Assembly (NCBI GenBank): GCA_001306305.2
Contig: CP155577.1
Coordinates: forward strand, 62,001 to 126,000
Source: Citromicrobium bathyomarinum
GTDB lineage: Bacteria > Pseudomonadota > Alphaproteobacteria > Sphingomonadales > Sphingomonadaceae
Reading direction: 5' to 3'
Length of the DNA: 64,000 nt
The position numbers and the translations under genes were made by a program. The notes under the pieces are model-generated. The model did not search any database. It had not been told where the DNA came from and saw only the letters and a list, made by a program, of their open reading frames with translations. Positions 9,560-21,012 of this stretch are shown piece by piece (position 1 is the first letter of the stretch; each line of letters starts with the position of its first letter).

Positions 9560-9570
9560 CGGCTCGCCGC

Positions 9571-10326
9571 ATGGCAGCATCGCTCACGTTCGACAGCGTC
9601 ACCAAACGCTATGATACTACCGAGGCACTGTCCGGTATCGACCTGACGATCGAGCCTGGCAGCTTCGTCGCGCTGGTCGGCGCGTCGGGCTCCGGCAAAT
9701 CGACCCTGCTCAAGACCATCAACCGGCTGGTCGAGCCTACCACCGGGCGCGTACTGCTGGACGGCGAAGACGTCACCACGCGCGATGCCACCGCGATGCG
9801 GCGCCAGATGGGCTATGTATTCCAGCGCATCGGCCTCTTCCCGCATATGCGCGTGGGCGAGAACATCGCGATCGGCCCGCGGCTGGTCGGCGACAACCTG
9901 AGCCGGGAGCGGATCGGCGAACTGCTCGAACTGGTCGACCTCGACCCGGCGATGGCCAGCCGTCTGCCCGAGGAACTCTCGGGCGGCCAGCAGCAGCGCG
10001 TGGGCGTGGCCCGCGCGCTCGCGGGCGATCCCGATCTGCTGTTGATGGACGAACCGTTCGGCGCGCTCGACCCGGTCACCCGCGATGCGCTGGGCACCCG
10101 CGTGCGCGATCTGCACGACCGGCTCGAACTGACGACGCTGATGGTCACGCACGACATGGCCGAGGCGCTGATCCTCGCCGATCGCGTGCTGGTAATGGAT
10201 GCGGGCAGGATCGTCGCAGACGAGACCCCGCAGGCACTCGCCAGCGGCGGCGGCGGAGAGGTCGCGCAGGGGCTGGTCGCAGTTCCGCGGCATCAGGCCG
10301 AACGGCTCAAGGAGCTTGAGACGTGA
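9571..10326 (+). CDS. ABC transporter ATP-binding protein, osmolyte (OpuBA/ProV-like)
   Basis: 251 residues. Walker A GASGSGKST at about 37-45, Q-loop YVFQRIGLFPHMRVGEN, ABC signature LSGGQQQRVGVARAL, Walker B DLLLMDEPFGALDP and the H-loop TLMVTHDMAEAL are all present. The sequence is of the glycine betaine/choline/proline importer type, but lacks the C-terminal CBS pair found in ProV. It begins 11 nt after the kinase gene and its TGA overlaps the GTG of the permease-binding protein fusion (GTGA), so the two make one transporter. Energises uptake at the cytoplasmic face of the inner membrane. Confidence 0.9.
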   Translation: MAASLTFDSVTKRYDTTEALSGIDLTIEPGSFVALVGASGSGKSTLLKTINRLVEPTTGRVLLDGEDVTTRDATAMRRQMGYVFQRIGLFPHMRVGENIAIGPRLVGDNLSRERIGELLELVDLDPAMASRLPEELSGGQQQRVGVARALAGDPDLLLMDEPFGALDPVTRDALGTRVRDLHDRLELTTLMVTHDMAEALILADRVLVMDAGRIVADETPQALASGGGGEVAQGLVAVPRHQAERLKELET

Positions 10327-11873
10327 GCGGCGTGTGGGCCGCGCTGATGGGGCTTGGCGGCGTGCTCGCGCAGCATGTCATCCTGGCTGCCTGCGCGATC
10401 GGCCTGGGCATCGCGGTCGCGCTGCCGCTGGCGGTGTGGGCGAGCCGCAGCCAGACGGTCTCGCGCGCCGCGCTGGGTTTCGCGAGCCTCGTTCAGACGA
10501 TTCCTGCGCTCGCGCTGCTGGCGCTGTTCTTCCCGATTTTGCTGAGCCTGCGCGCGGTCTTCGGCGAAGACCTGCCAACGCTCGGCTTTCTGCCCGCGCT
10601 GCTTGCGCTGGCGCTCTATGCATTGTTGCCGATTTTGCGCAACGCGGTGACCGCCCAGACCAATCTCGACCCCGGCGTGATCGAGGCGGCGGACGGCGTG
10701 GGGATGAGCTTCTGGCAAAGACTGCGGCTGGTCGAGGCACCGCTCACCGCGCCCTATATCATGGCGGGGATCCGCACCGCAGCGGTGTGGACTATCGGCG
10801 CGGCAACGCTTGCCACCACCATCGGCCAGCCGAGCCTGGGCGATCCGATCTTCGCCGGATTGCAGACGCAGAACTGGTCGCTGGTGCTGGCGGGCTGCAT
10901 CGCCAGCGCGGGGCTGGCGATCATCGCCGACGCGCTGCTCGGCACGATCGAAGCGGGCTTCCGCCGCCGCGACCGCCGCCTGTGGCTGGGCGGTGCGATG
11001 GCGGTCGCCATCGGCGTTGCAGCGGCCTTCGTCAGCCAAGTCGACTGGAGCCGGGACGACGGGCGCGACACGGTGGTGATCGGGACCAAGCAGTTTTCAG
11101 AACAGCTGATCCTCGGTCGGCTGGTGGGGGCGCAGCTGGAGGAGGCGGGCTACAACGTCGAATATCGCGAAGGCCTCGGGTCGGCAGTGGTCGCGCAGGC
11201 TGTCGCCGATGGGTCGATCGACCTCTATTTCGACTATACCGGCACGATCTGGGCCAACCAGATGAAGCGGACCGACAATCCCGGTCGCGATGCGATGTAC
11301 GAAGCGATCCGGAAATGGGAGCGCGAGGTGCAGGGCACCCGCGTGCTCGGCAAGCTGGGGTTCGAAAACGCCTATGCCTTTGCAATGCGCGAAGATCGCG
11401 CAAACGAGCTGGGCATTCGCACGATCGAGGATCTGGCGCGCGCGGGCCCCCAACTGGTCGCGGGCGGCGATCCCGAATGGTTCGAGCGGCCCGAATGGTT
11501 CGCGGTGCGCGATGCCTATGGCCTGAAATTCGCCAACCAGCGCAATTTCTCGCCCACCTTCATGTACGACGCGCTGCGCTCCAGCGAAGCCGACGTGATC
11601 ACCGCCTATACCTCGGACGGGCGGATTGCGGCGGACAAGCTGCGCGTGCTCGAAGACCCGCGCGAGGCGCTGCCCAGCTACGACACGCTGATCATCCTCT
11701 CGCCGGAGCGGGCGAACGACGAACGGCTGCTCGCCGCGCTGCGTCCGCTGCTGGGCACGATCAATGTCGAAGCGATGCGCGAGGCCAACTTCTCGGTCGA
11801 TCGCACCGACGGCGAGAAGAAAACTCCGCGCGAGGCGGCAAGCTGGCTCGCCAAAGAAGTCGGGCTGGAATAG
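10323..11873 (+). CDS. Osmolyte ABC permease fused to its substrate-binding protein (OpuB-type)
   Basis: 516 residues in two parts. Residues 1-215 are the permease: about five or six helices, with the inner-membrane EAA loop EAADGVGMSFWQRLRLVEAPL. A further helix at about 222-240 leads into a periplasmic OpuAC-like binding domain (about 245-516) beginning VVIGTKQFSEQLILG and containing EYREGLGSAVV, DLYFDYTGTIW and ADVITAYTSDGRI. Such fusions bring glycine betaine, choline, carnitine or related solutes in under osmotic stress. No separate binding protein is needed. GTG start overlaps the ATPase stop. The substrate cannot be fixed without the aromatic-cage residues being modelled. Confidence 0.9.
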   Translation: MSGVWAALMGLGGVLAQHVILAACAIGLGIAVALPLAVWASRSQTVSRAALGFASLVQTIPALALLALFFPILLSLRAVFGEDLPTLGFLPALLALALYALLPILRNAVTAQTNLDPGVIEAADGVGMSFWQRLRLVEAPLTAPYIMAGIRTAAVWTIGAATLATTIGQPSLGDPIFAGLQTQNWSLVLAGCIASAGLAIIADALLGTIEAGFRRRDRRLWLGGAMAVAIGVAAAFVSQVDWSRDDGRDTVVIGTKQFSEQLILGRLVGAQLEEAGYNVEYREGLGSAVVAQAVADGSIDLYFDYTGTIWANQMKRTDNPGRDAMYEAIRKWEREVQGTRVLGKLGFENAYAFAMREDRANELGIRTIEDLARAGPQLVAGGDPEWFERPEWFAVRDAYGLKFANQRNFSPTFMYDALRSSEADVITAYTSDGRIAADKLRVLEDPREALPSYDTLIILSPERANDERLLAALRPLLGTINVEAMREANFSVDRTDGEKKTPREAASWLAKEVGLE

Positions 11874-11920
11874 CGGCTTTCCAGATCGGGCCGGCCAGCC
11901 CGCGTGGGAAAGCCGTCAGG

Positions 11921-12346
11921 TCAGGGCCGTGTCCACACCTGCGTCTGGCAGAAGACGGTCACGCAACCCTTAACCTCAAGCTTATTGGGCCCCTTGCGCT
12001 GGATCACCGAACGGTAGGTCTTGCCGGACTTCGGATCGTAGATTTCGCCCCGCCACTCGTCGCCATCCTGCCTGAAGCCGGTCAGAACCGGCAGCCCCAT
12101 CAGCTTACGGCTGCGCAGCGACTTGTCGTTATTATGGATGTCGCGCTGGTCGGCCCCACCTGGCGGGGTCTTGAGGAACTTGGTGATTTTGCCGCACACG
12201 CTGCCGCCGCAATCGCCGATTGTGACGACCGCATCCTTGTCCTGCGTTACCCATTGCCCGCCGATGGGATCGGCGGCAAGGGCGGGAACGGCGAGCGCGG
12301 CCAGAGCGGCGGCACCTGCGAGCATCGTGGGGAGAAGTTTCTTCAT
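11921..12346 (-). CDS. DUF2147 family secreted protein
   Basis: 141 residues. A clear signal peptide (MKKLL followed by an alanine-rich core, cleavage after ALA near residue 25) sends it to the periplasm. The mature part follows the DUF2147 pattern: an initial GQWVTQDKDAVVTIGDC, a CGKI strand, an aspartate-rich loop, then WRGEIYDPKSGKTYRS and a closing VKGCVTVFCQTQVWTR with paired cysteines. Function of the family is not established; it resembles small lipocalin-like barrels. It converges with the ABC transporter genes and ends about 48 nt from them. Confidence 0.82.
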   Translation of the reverse strand: MKKLLPTMLAGAAALAALAVPALAADPIGGQWVTQDKDAVVTIGDCGGSVCGKITKFLKTPPGGADQRDIHNNDKSLRSRKLMGLPVLTGFRQDGDEWRGEIYDPKSGKTYRSVIQRKGPNKLEVKGCVTVFCQTQVWTRP

Positions 12347-12392
12347 AATCGCCAAACATCTATCAGAACGCGGCGTTCCGCAAGATGAACGA

Positions 12393-13457
12393 CTAGCCCA
12401 GCCCGGCGCCTGCGGGCCATTGGGGGTGGGCAATGGCCAGAACCTTGAACAGATCGCCCATCTGTTGGCCCGAAACCAGCCGATGGAGCGCGGTTTCGAT
12501 CTCTTCCGCGCGCTGCGGAGCGGCCTTGGCCAGCGCCGCCGCGCGCGCATCTATCCCGAGCGCGGACAGGAACGCGCCCTGCGTAGCGCTGCCCAGCACC
12601 CGCGCGCCCTCGCGCCGAGCGACCTCGGCCAGCGCGGCGAAATCGACATGTGCGGTCAGGTCCGCCGCGCCCGGCATTACCAGCGGGTCGACCTTCTCGT
12701 GGCGCGTGATCGCCTGCAGGGTGGAGCCGGTGCGGGGGGTGAGATGCCCGTAATCGATCATCAGCGCCGTTCCGCCCTGCACTGCAAGCCGCTGCGCGAT
12801 ATCCTGCAGGATCGCGGTCGCCGCAGGGCATGTCTCCACGATCACGCCGACCTCGGCATCGGCGCGATCGGCGGGGACCGCGCTGTCCATCGGCTGGTCG
12901 CCCGCCACGAAGCGGAAGTCGTCCTCTTCCCCCAAGCCGACCATGCGTTCGCGCCAGCCCTTCTCGGTGCGGACCAGCTGGCGGACCGGCAGTGCGTCGA
13001 AGAACTCGTTCGCCACCAGCAGCAGCGGACGCCCATTCGGCAAGCTGGTCGGGTCGTCGTGGAAGTGTACGCCGGGCACGGCCTCGGCCTGCAAGCTCCG
13101 CAATGCAGGCGATCCTTCGACGAAGTGCACTTCCGGCTGCAAGCCGAACCGCGCCATGCTGCGCAGCGCGTCCGCAGCAAGGGTGCCCCGCCCCGGCCCC
13201 AGCTCGACATAGATCGCATCCGGCGGGCTGCCCGCGCGGGTCCAGATGTCGGCCAGCCACAGGCCGATCAGTTCGCCGAACATCTGGCTGATCTCCGGCG
13301 CAGTGGTGAAGTCGCCCGCGCTGCCCAGCGGATCGCGCGCGGCGTAGTAATGCGCGTTGCTCTCCCCCATGAACCGCGCGACCGGCATGGGCCCGTGCGT
13401 CGCAATCAGCCGCCGGAACCGCTCGCCCAGATCGCTGTGCTCACCGCTGTGGGTCAG
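12393..13457 (-). CDS. MidA/NDUFAF7-family protein arginine methyltransferase-like SAM enzyme
   Basis: About 354 residues. Family landmarks are YYAARDPLGSAGDFTTAPEI near the N-terminus, EISQMFGELIGLW, the SAM-binding VELGPGRGTLAADAL, VANEFFDALPVRQ and LMIDYGHL. In mitochondria NDUFAF7 methylates an arginine of complex I; bacterial partners are less certain. Start choice is difficult: the conserved N-terminus demands about 23 residues upstream of the first in-frame ATG (13388), yet no ATG, GTG or TTG lies there. A CTG at 13457 overlaps the lgt stop as CTGA and gives the expected length, so I place the start there. Transcribed with lgt. Confidence 0.82.
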   Translation of the reverse strand: MTHSGEHSDLGERFRRLIATHGPMPVARFMGESNAHYYAARDPLGSAGDFTTAPEISQMFGELIGLWLADIWTRAGSPPDAIYVELGPGRGTLAADALRSMARFGLQPEVHFVEGSPALRSLQAEAVPGVHFHDDPTSLPNGRPLLLVANEFFDALPVRQLVRTEKGWRERMVGLGEEDDFRFVAGDQPMDSAVPADRADAEVGVIVETCPAATAILQDIAQRLAVQGGTALMIDYGHLTPRTGSTLQAITRHEKVDPLVMPGAADLTAHVDFAALAEVARREGARVLGSATQGAFLSALGIDARAAALAKAAPQRAEEIETALHRLVSGQQMGDLFKVLAIAHPQWPAGAGLG

Positions 13458-14338
13458 GATTCGCTCGTCGCGGGCGCATCGACGCGGCCCGTCCTGTTCT
13501 GCATCGCGTAGACGATCACCGCGATCCCGACGAGGATCATCGGAATGCTCAGCCACTGGCCCATCGACAGCCCGGTCCGCATCGCGAATTCGGTCAGCTG
13601 CGCATCGGGCTGGCGGAAGAATTCGTTGATGAAGCGCGCGGTCGCGATTCCGGCGGTGAACACGCCGACCAGCAGCCCGGGCTTCCAGCGAGCTTTGGTG
13701 AGCCAGAACAGCGACAGCATGATCGCCATCATCGCCAGCCCTTCCAGCCCCGCCTGATAGAGCTGGCTGGGATGACGCGCGAGCTGGCTGGGATCCGACG
13801 GGAAGACCATCGCCCATGGCACGTCGGTCGGGCGGCCCCACAGCTCTCCGTTCACGAAATTGGCGAGTCGGCCAAAGAACATGCCGAAGGGCACGTTGAC
13901 CGCGATGTAATCGGCGACGCGCAGCCAGTTGAGATTGTTGCGATAGCTGACCCACAGCAACGCCAGAACAACGCCGATCACACCGCCGTGGAAGCTCATC
14001 CCGCCGTCCCACAGGCGCAGCAGGCCCCACGGCATCCAGCCTTCATGGCTGAAATCGACGAACAGTTCCGGGCGGTAGAAGATCGCGTAACCCAGCCGCC
14101 CGCCGAAGATCACGCCCAGCGTACAGTAGAACAGCAGGTCGTCGACATGGGTCTGATTCATCGGCGTGCCGGGCGCCTTGATCATCCGCGAGAGGTGCCA
14201 ATAGGCGAGGACGATCCCCGCGATATAGGCCAGCGAGTACCACCGCAGGGTGAAGAAGCCGAGGTCGATCCCCGGCGTCAGGCCAAGGTCCGACCAGTAA
14301 ATCGGCTGGTTTGCAGCTTCTGCCAGTAGTGACAGCAT
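13454..14338 (-). CDS. lgt: Prolipoprotein diacylglyceryl transferase
   Basis: 294 residues of a seven-helix inner-membrane enzyme that transfers diacylglyceryl from phosphatidylglycerol to the lipobox cysteine of prolipoproteins. Diagnostic segments: the N-terminal ITLRWYSL-like stretch (FFTLRWYSLAY), GGRLGYAIFY, WDGGMSFHGGVIG, the Lgt signature GRLANFVNGELWGRPTD with its essential Arg and Asn, and RHPSQLYQAGLEG. The gene is divergent from the adenylate-forming enzyme at 14479 and heads a two-gene unit with the MidA-like enzyme. Its substrates include the lipoproteins encoded in this window. Confidence 0.95.
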   Translation of the reverse strand: MLSLLAEAANQPIYWSDLGLTPGIDLGFFTLRWYSLAYIAGIVLAYWHLSRMIKAPGTPMNQTHVDDLLFYCTLGVIFGGRLGYAIFYRPELFVDFSHEGWMPWGLLRLWDGGMSFHGGVIGVVLALLWVSYRNNLNWLRVADYIAVNVPFGMFFGRLANFVNGELWGRPTDVPWAMVFPSDPSQLARHPSQLYQAGLEGLAMMAIMLSLFWLTKARWKPGLLVGVFTAGIATARFINEFFRQPDAQLTEFAMRTGLSMGQWLSIPMILVGIAVIVYAMQNRTGRVDAPATSES

Positions 14339-14478
14339 TCCATCGACCCCTTAGAGATGCGCCCGAACGATCCCGCCTTGCGCCAACGCGGCTTGCATTG
14401 GCACAGGCGGATGTCAGAAAAAAGGACATTGCTCGCACGGCCACAGCGGTCGGCGGGTCACCCGGAGAGAGGAAATCA

Positions 14479-16166
<1,688 letters not shown>

Positions 16167-16170
<4 letters not shown>

Positions 16171-18935
16171 GCGCTCCGCCCCTCTCCAACCAGCGCGCCA
16201 TCGTCGACCGGCGCAAGCTTGCCCAGACAATCGGTGAAACGATCGGCGAGGCGGACGGCGATGGCCGCAGCGCGCGTGACGCAGTGCTCACCCTGCTGCG
16301 CAAGGCGTTGGAGAACGGACGTACGGAATTGTCGCGCCGGCTGGCCGAGCATCCCTCTGCCGGGCACGCGCAATGCGGGGGGCAGAGCTTCCTGATCGAC
16401 CAGCTGCTGCGGCTGATCCACGATTTCGCGAGCGACCACCTCGCCCCCGTGCCCGAGGGCAAGCGTGCGCGGGCGATCACGCTGGTCGCGGCCGGCGGCT
16501 ACGGACGCGAGGAACTGGCCCCGCATTCCGACATCGACATCGCCTTCTTCGTCGAGCGGGCGGACGATCCGCGCACGGTCAAACTGATCGAGGCGATCCT
16601 CTACCTGATGTGGGATCTGGGGCTGACGGTCGGCCATTCGGTGCGCACGGTGGACGACATCGTGAGCATGTCGAAATCCGACGGCACGATCCTGACCTCG
16701 CTGCTCGAATGCCGTTACCTGTGGGGCGACGAGGCACTCTACGAAGAGGCACGGAGGCGCTTCTACGCCGAGGTGGTGGACGGGACCGAGCGGCAGTTCG
16801 TCGCCGACAAGCTGCGCGAGCGCGATGCCCGGCACAAGCGGATGGGCGACACGCGCTATGTGGTCGAACCCAATGTGAAGGAAGGCAAGGGCGGCCTGCG
16901 CGACCTTCAGGCGCTGTACTGGATCGGCAAGTATATCCACCGGGTGCGCGACGCCGCCGAGCTGGTCGACGCAGGGCTTTTCACCACGGCCGAATATCGC
17001 AGCTTCCGCCGCGCGGAGGGCTTCCTGCTGGCGGTGCGCTGCCACCTCCACGAAATCACCGGGCGGGCGGAAGATCGGCTGACCTTCGATCTGCAAAAGG
17101 GAATCGCGCGGCGGATGAACTTCGCCGACCGGCAGGGCAAGGCCGCGGTCGAGCGATTCATGCAGTACTATTTCCTGCAGGCCAAACGGGTCGGCTCGCT
17201 GACCGGCGTGTTCCTCGGCCAGCTGGAGGAACAGTTCGCGAAGAAGCGCGCGCGGCGCGGCCTGCTCGCCGGGTTCAACGCGCGCCCGCGCATGGTCCGC
17301 GGCTACACCGCCTTCGCCGGCAAGCTCGCCGCGCCGGGCGACGACTGGTTCCGCAAGGACCCGATCCGCCTGATCGAGATCTTTCAGGTGGCCGAATCCG
17401 AACAGCTGGAGGTCGACCCGCGCACCATGCGTCAGGCCGATCGCGACAGCGGCCTGATCAACGACGAGGTGCGCGAATCCCCACGCGCCAATGCGCTGTT
17501 CCTCGATCTGCTGTGCGGCCGCAACGACCCCGAAACCGTGCTGCGGTGGATGAACGAGGCGGGCGTGTTCGGTCGCTTCGTGCCCGATTTCGGGCGGGTC
17601 AACGCGCAGATGCAGTTCAACATGTATCACCACTACACGGTGGACGAGCATACCATCCGCGCGATCGGTTTCCTCAACGCAATCGAAAAAGGCTCGCTGT
17701 CGGAGGAGCATCCGCGTGCGAGCAAGGAGATCCACCGGCTCAAGAGCAGACGAGCACTGTTCGTCGCCACGCTGCTGCACGACATCGCCAAGGGGCGCGG
17801 CGGAGACCACTCCGTTCTGGGTGCCGAAGTGGCGGAGAAACTGTGCCCGCGCTTTGGTCTCTCCGAGGAAGAGACGACACTGGTCGCATGGATGGTGCGC
17901 CAGCATCTTTTGATGAGCCACACTGCCTTCAAGCGTGACATTGCCGACCCCAAGACGGTCGAGGATTTCGTGGCCGAGGTCCAGACGCTGGAGCGGCTGC
18001 GCCAGCTCGCGATCCTGACCGCGGTCGATATCCGCGCGGTCGGCCCCGGGACGTGGAACAGCTGGAAGGGCCAGCTGCTGGGCGAACTCTACGACCTCTC
18101 GCACGAGCGGTTGCGGCTGGGCCACGCGACCAGCGGGCGCAAGGGCCGGGTCGCCGCCAAGAAGGAGGCGGTCCGCGCCGAACTGGGCGACAAGGCCGCG
18201 CTGATGGACACGCATGAGGACCTGTTCACGGCCCCCTACTGGATCGCCGAACCGCCCGACATCGCCGCGCGCAACATCGTCCAATATACGGTCGCGCGCG
18301 AGCTGGGCGAGGCGCTGTCGGTCCATTGCGAGGCCGACGACGAGCGCGGCGCGACGCTGGTTACCGTGATCGCGGCGGACCATCCGGGCATCTTCATGCG
18401 GATCGCGGGCGCGATCCATCTGGTCGGCGGCAACATCATCGACGCGCGCATTCACACCACGCGCACCGGCTACGCGGTCGACAATTTCCTGGTGCAGGAC
18501 CCGCTTGGCCGCCCCTTCGGCGAGGACGACCAGCTCGCCCGGATCGAGCGCAGCATTGCCGACGGTCTGACCGGCGGCGTGCAGCTGGTGCCCAAGCTGG
18601 CCAAGCGCCCGCTGCCCCGGCGCGGCGCGGGCGCGTTCGAGGTGCAACCCTTCGTCGCGTTCGACAACGACGCCTCGCACCGCTTCACCGTGATCGAGGT
18701 CGGCGCCCGCGATCGCCCCGCCCTGCTCAACCGGCTGGCGCGCGCGCTGTTCGAACAGCACGCAATGATCCGCTCCGCCCACATCACCCACTACGGCGAG
18801 CGCGCGGCGGACACGTTCTACGTAACCGATCTGACCGGCGACAAGATCACCGATCCCGGCCGCCTCGAGGCCCTGCGCGCGGCCCTCTCCGACGCGGCCA
18901 GCGACGAGATGCAGGCCGAACTGGAGCCTGCTTAG
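16167..18935 (+). CDS. glnD: Bifunctional PII uridylyltransferase/uridylyl-removing enzyme
   Basis: 922 residues, the expected length for GlnD, which senses glutamine and (de)uridylylates PII proteins. Domains in order: nucleotidyltransferase with GGYGREELAPHSDIDIAFF (about 112-130), the GlnD helical linker with KEGKGGLRDLQ, an HD domain with MYHHYTVDEHTIRAI and LLHDIAKGRGGDHS (about 490-545), and two C-terminal ACT domains (about 725-800 and 840-915). I chose TTG at 16167 because it forms a TTGA overlap with the preceding stop and gives a normal N-terminus; longer in-frame starts lie deep inside the upstream gene. Confidence 0.95.
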
Positions 18936-19180
18936 CGTCCGCTACGATACTCGCTTGCGCAAAACGCAAGTTGATGAAGCACATGCAGCGCAGTGCGTGT
19001 GAAGAAGCGCGCCTGGAAGCGTCGCGAATTACGATGTGAAAGAGCGGGCCGGCGACGCTAGCACCGTGTGCACGGGTAGGAAAACGCGGGTGTAGGCAGT
19101 GTGGAGGGAACGAGAATGGCCGGTTTGCGCCCCGATTACAGGCGTTCAACATTCGACCCGAGAATCTCGTAAGAAACCTT
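18936..19180. other. Intergenic region ahead of the accessory island, with hairpin
   Basis: 245 nt without a convincing gene. An inverted repeat AGCGTCGC (19018-19025) / GCGACGCT (19052-19059) brackets the motif TGTGAAAGAGC (19035-19045), and GCTAGC follows at 19057. A related arrangement of TGTGAAAGAGC and GCTAGC occurs near 26039-26064. GC content begins to fall from about 19120. No clear promoter could be assigned. Confidence 0.45.
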
Positions 19181-20054
19181 TTGCAATCAAGGTATGGGCG
19201 TTGGCTAGAAGTAGGGGTGAAAAAGGGGGCGTTACTTATCCAGCATCCGCATTCCATGTATAGGCTGGCGAGTGTGAATGACGCGCGCCATATTCGCAAT
19301 ATGCTCAGAAGTTTATTCGGAAGACGTTTGGAAGGGCAGCCACCTGCGCCAGAGAGGGAGGAGCCGCAAGTTCCCGCCTTGGAGTCGCGACACGCGATTG
19401 GTCGACCTATTGAGCGGGTTCCCGTCTCGCTCGGGAGATACGAGAAGCTGGACCTACGCCACCGTCGCTTTGAGGACATGAACGCCAACAAAGCCGCGTT
19501 TATAGACTGTGACTTCTCATATTCTGTGTTTGAGCGCGCTTATTTTCACGCTGCTAGCTTTAACAATTGCAAATTCATCGGCTGCAGATTCTACGATTCC
19601 AACCTTCGTGGAGCATCATTCCCGGGCTCCGATTTTCGATACGCCATCTTCCATCGGACGCTTTTGGATTCGAATGAAATGGTCGCGATCCTTCCGCAGG
19701 AGCCTAATTTGAAGCGCGACATGCTGCAAAACCTGCGGGCCAATGCAGCCGAGACCGGCAACTTTAGAAGTCAGCGCACATTCGTTCTCGCCGAGATTGA
19801 AGCTGCAATGGATCATGAACTGCGGGCGCTGAAAGGGATCGAAGACTACTATCGCCGCAAGTATCAGGGCTTCTTTCCTAAGGCGCAGGCGGCGCTTAAA
19901 TACTCCGGGTTGCGGTTCAGCGGCCTTCTTTGGGGGCACGGCGAGCGGCCGCTCTTACTCGTGGTGAGTGCGGCTCTCTTCATCGTCGCTCTTAGCTTAA
20001 TCAATCTCTGGGCTGTGCTGCCGAGAATCGGATGGGAGGCAACCGGTTCCGGCC

Positions 20055-20057
20055 TAA
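20055..20057 (+). repeat. Left TAA target-site duplication
   Basis: TAA immediately left of the IS end; the same triplet follows the right end at 21013-21015. A 3-bp TNA duplication is typical of the IS1031-like group of the IS5 family. Confidence 0.8.
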
Positions 20058-21012
20058 GAGCCTGTCTTCAAAAGTAGTTGGGAGATATCAGCTGGTTGCG
20101 CTTGACGCGCTGGTGCATCGCTGATTCCGGGGTTTCGCCAGAAACGACCGAGGAATAAGCGATGTGGACCGATACCTCCCGGCAGCAGCATAGCCGCCCG
20201 GGTCTACGTTATCCAAGCGATTTGCGCGATGCCGAGTGGGCCTTGATCGAGCCTCTGTTGCCGCCCGCGAAACCTGGCGGCAGGCCGCGCTGCGCCGACC
20301 TGCGCGAGGTGATGAACGCGATCCTCTATCTGGCAACAAGCGGTTGCCAATGGCGGATGCTGCCCAAGGATTTCCCTCCGCTCTCGACGGTTCAACGCTA
20401 TTTCTATGCCTGGCGCGACAGCGGCCTATGGCAGACGATCAATCACCTGCTGGTGATGGCTGCGCGCCAGATCGAAGGGCGCGAGGCCAGCCCCAGCGCC
20501 GGGGTGATCGATAGCCAGAGCGTCAAGACCACCGAGAGTGGCGGCCCACGGGGCTACGATGCGGGCAAGAAGATCATGGGACGCAAGCGTCACATCATCA
20601 CCGATACGCTCGGACTGATGTTGTTCGTCACCATCCACGCTGCCAGCATTCAGGATCGCGACGGGGCGGTCGATCTCATCAAGGCAATCCGCTACCGCTT
20701 CCCGTGGCTGCGCCACCTCTTCGCCGATGGGGGCTACGCAGGCGACAAGCTCATCGGCGCGCTTCAAGGGCATGGGCAATGGACGCTCGAGATCGTGCGC
20801 CGCTGCGACACCGCCAGGGGCTTTGTTCTGCTCCCGCGCCGCTGGGTGGTCGAGCGCACCTTCGCCTGGCTCGGCAGATGTCGACGGCTCGCAAAGGACT
20901 GGGAAAGAACTATCGAAAGTTCCACCGCATGGACTACCATCGCCCACATCCGCCGCCTCACCCGCCTCATCGCAAGCCACTGCCAGATCGCATAAACTTC
21001 TGAGTCAGGCTC
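20058..21012 (+). mobile_element. IS5-family insertion sequence, 955 bp, complete
   Basis: Both ends start with GAGCCTG reading inward. The left end continues TCTTCAAAAGT and the right end ACTCAGAAGT, an imperfect terminal inverted repeat of about 17-18 bp with a one-base offset. The element is flanked by a direct TAA duplication and holds one intact transposase gene, so it may still be active. It is inserted in the C-terminal region of the pentapeptide-repeat gene, in the same orientation. Only one copy is present in this window. Confidence 0.92.
20162..20995 (+). CDS. IS5-family DDE transposase
   Basis: 277 residues in a single frame with no programmed frameshift. The N-terminal DUF4096-type domain (LRDAEWALIEPLLPP, GCQWRMLPKDFPP) is followed by the DDE_Tnp_1 catalytic domain: first Asp in GVIDSQSVKTTE, second in HLFADGGYAGDK, and the Glu in WVVERTFAWLGRCRRLAKDWE. 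All three acidic residues are present and the frame is undamaged. A GAGGA ribosome-binding site sits about 8 nt before the ATG. It catalyses excision and integration of the surrounding 955-bp element. Confidence 0.95.
   Translation: MWTDTSRQQHSRPGLRYPSDLRDAEWALIEPLLPPAKPGGRPRCADLREVMNAILYLATSGCQWRMLPKDFPPLSTVQRYFYAWRDSGLWQTINHLLVMAARQIEGREASPSAGVIDSQSVKTTESGGPRGYDAGKKIMGRKRHIITDTLGLMLFVTIHAASIQDRDGAVDLIKAIRYRFPWLRHLFADGGYAGDKLIGALQGHGQWTLEIVRRCDTARGFVLLPRRWVVERTFAWLGRCRRLAKDWERTIESSTAWTTIAHIRRLTRLIASHCQIA

Noticed and set aside
18974-19039. Very short frame (21 codons) downstream of glnD
   Set aside because: No ribosome-binding site and overlaps the hairpin region; not supportable as a gene.
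19481-19700. Pentapeptide protein as a Qnr/MfpA-type gyrase protector
   Set aside because: Only about twelve repeats, followed by a helical linker and membrane helices; gyrase protectors are almost entirely repeats and soluble.
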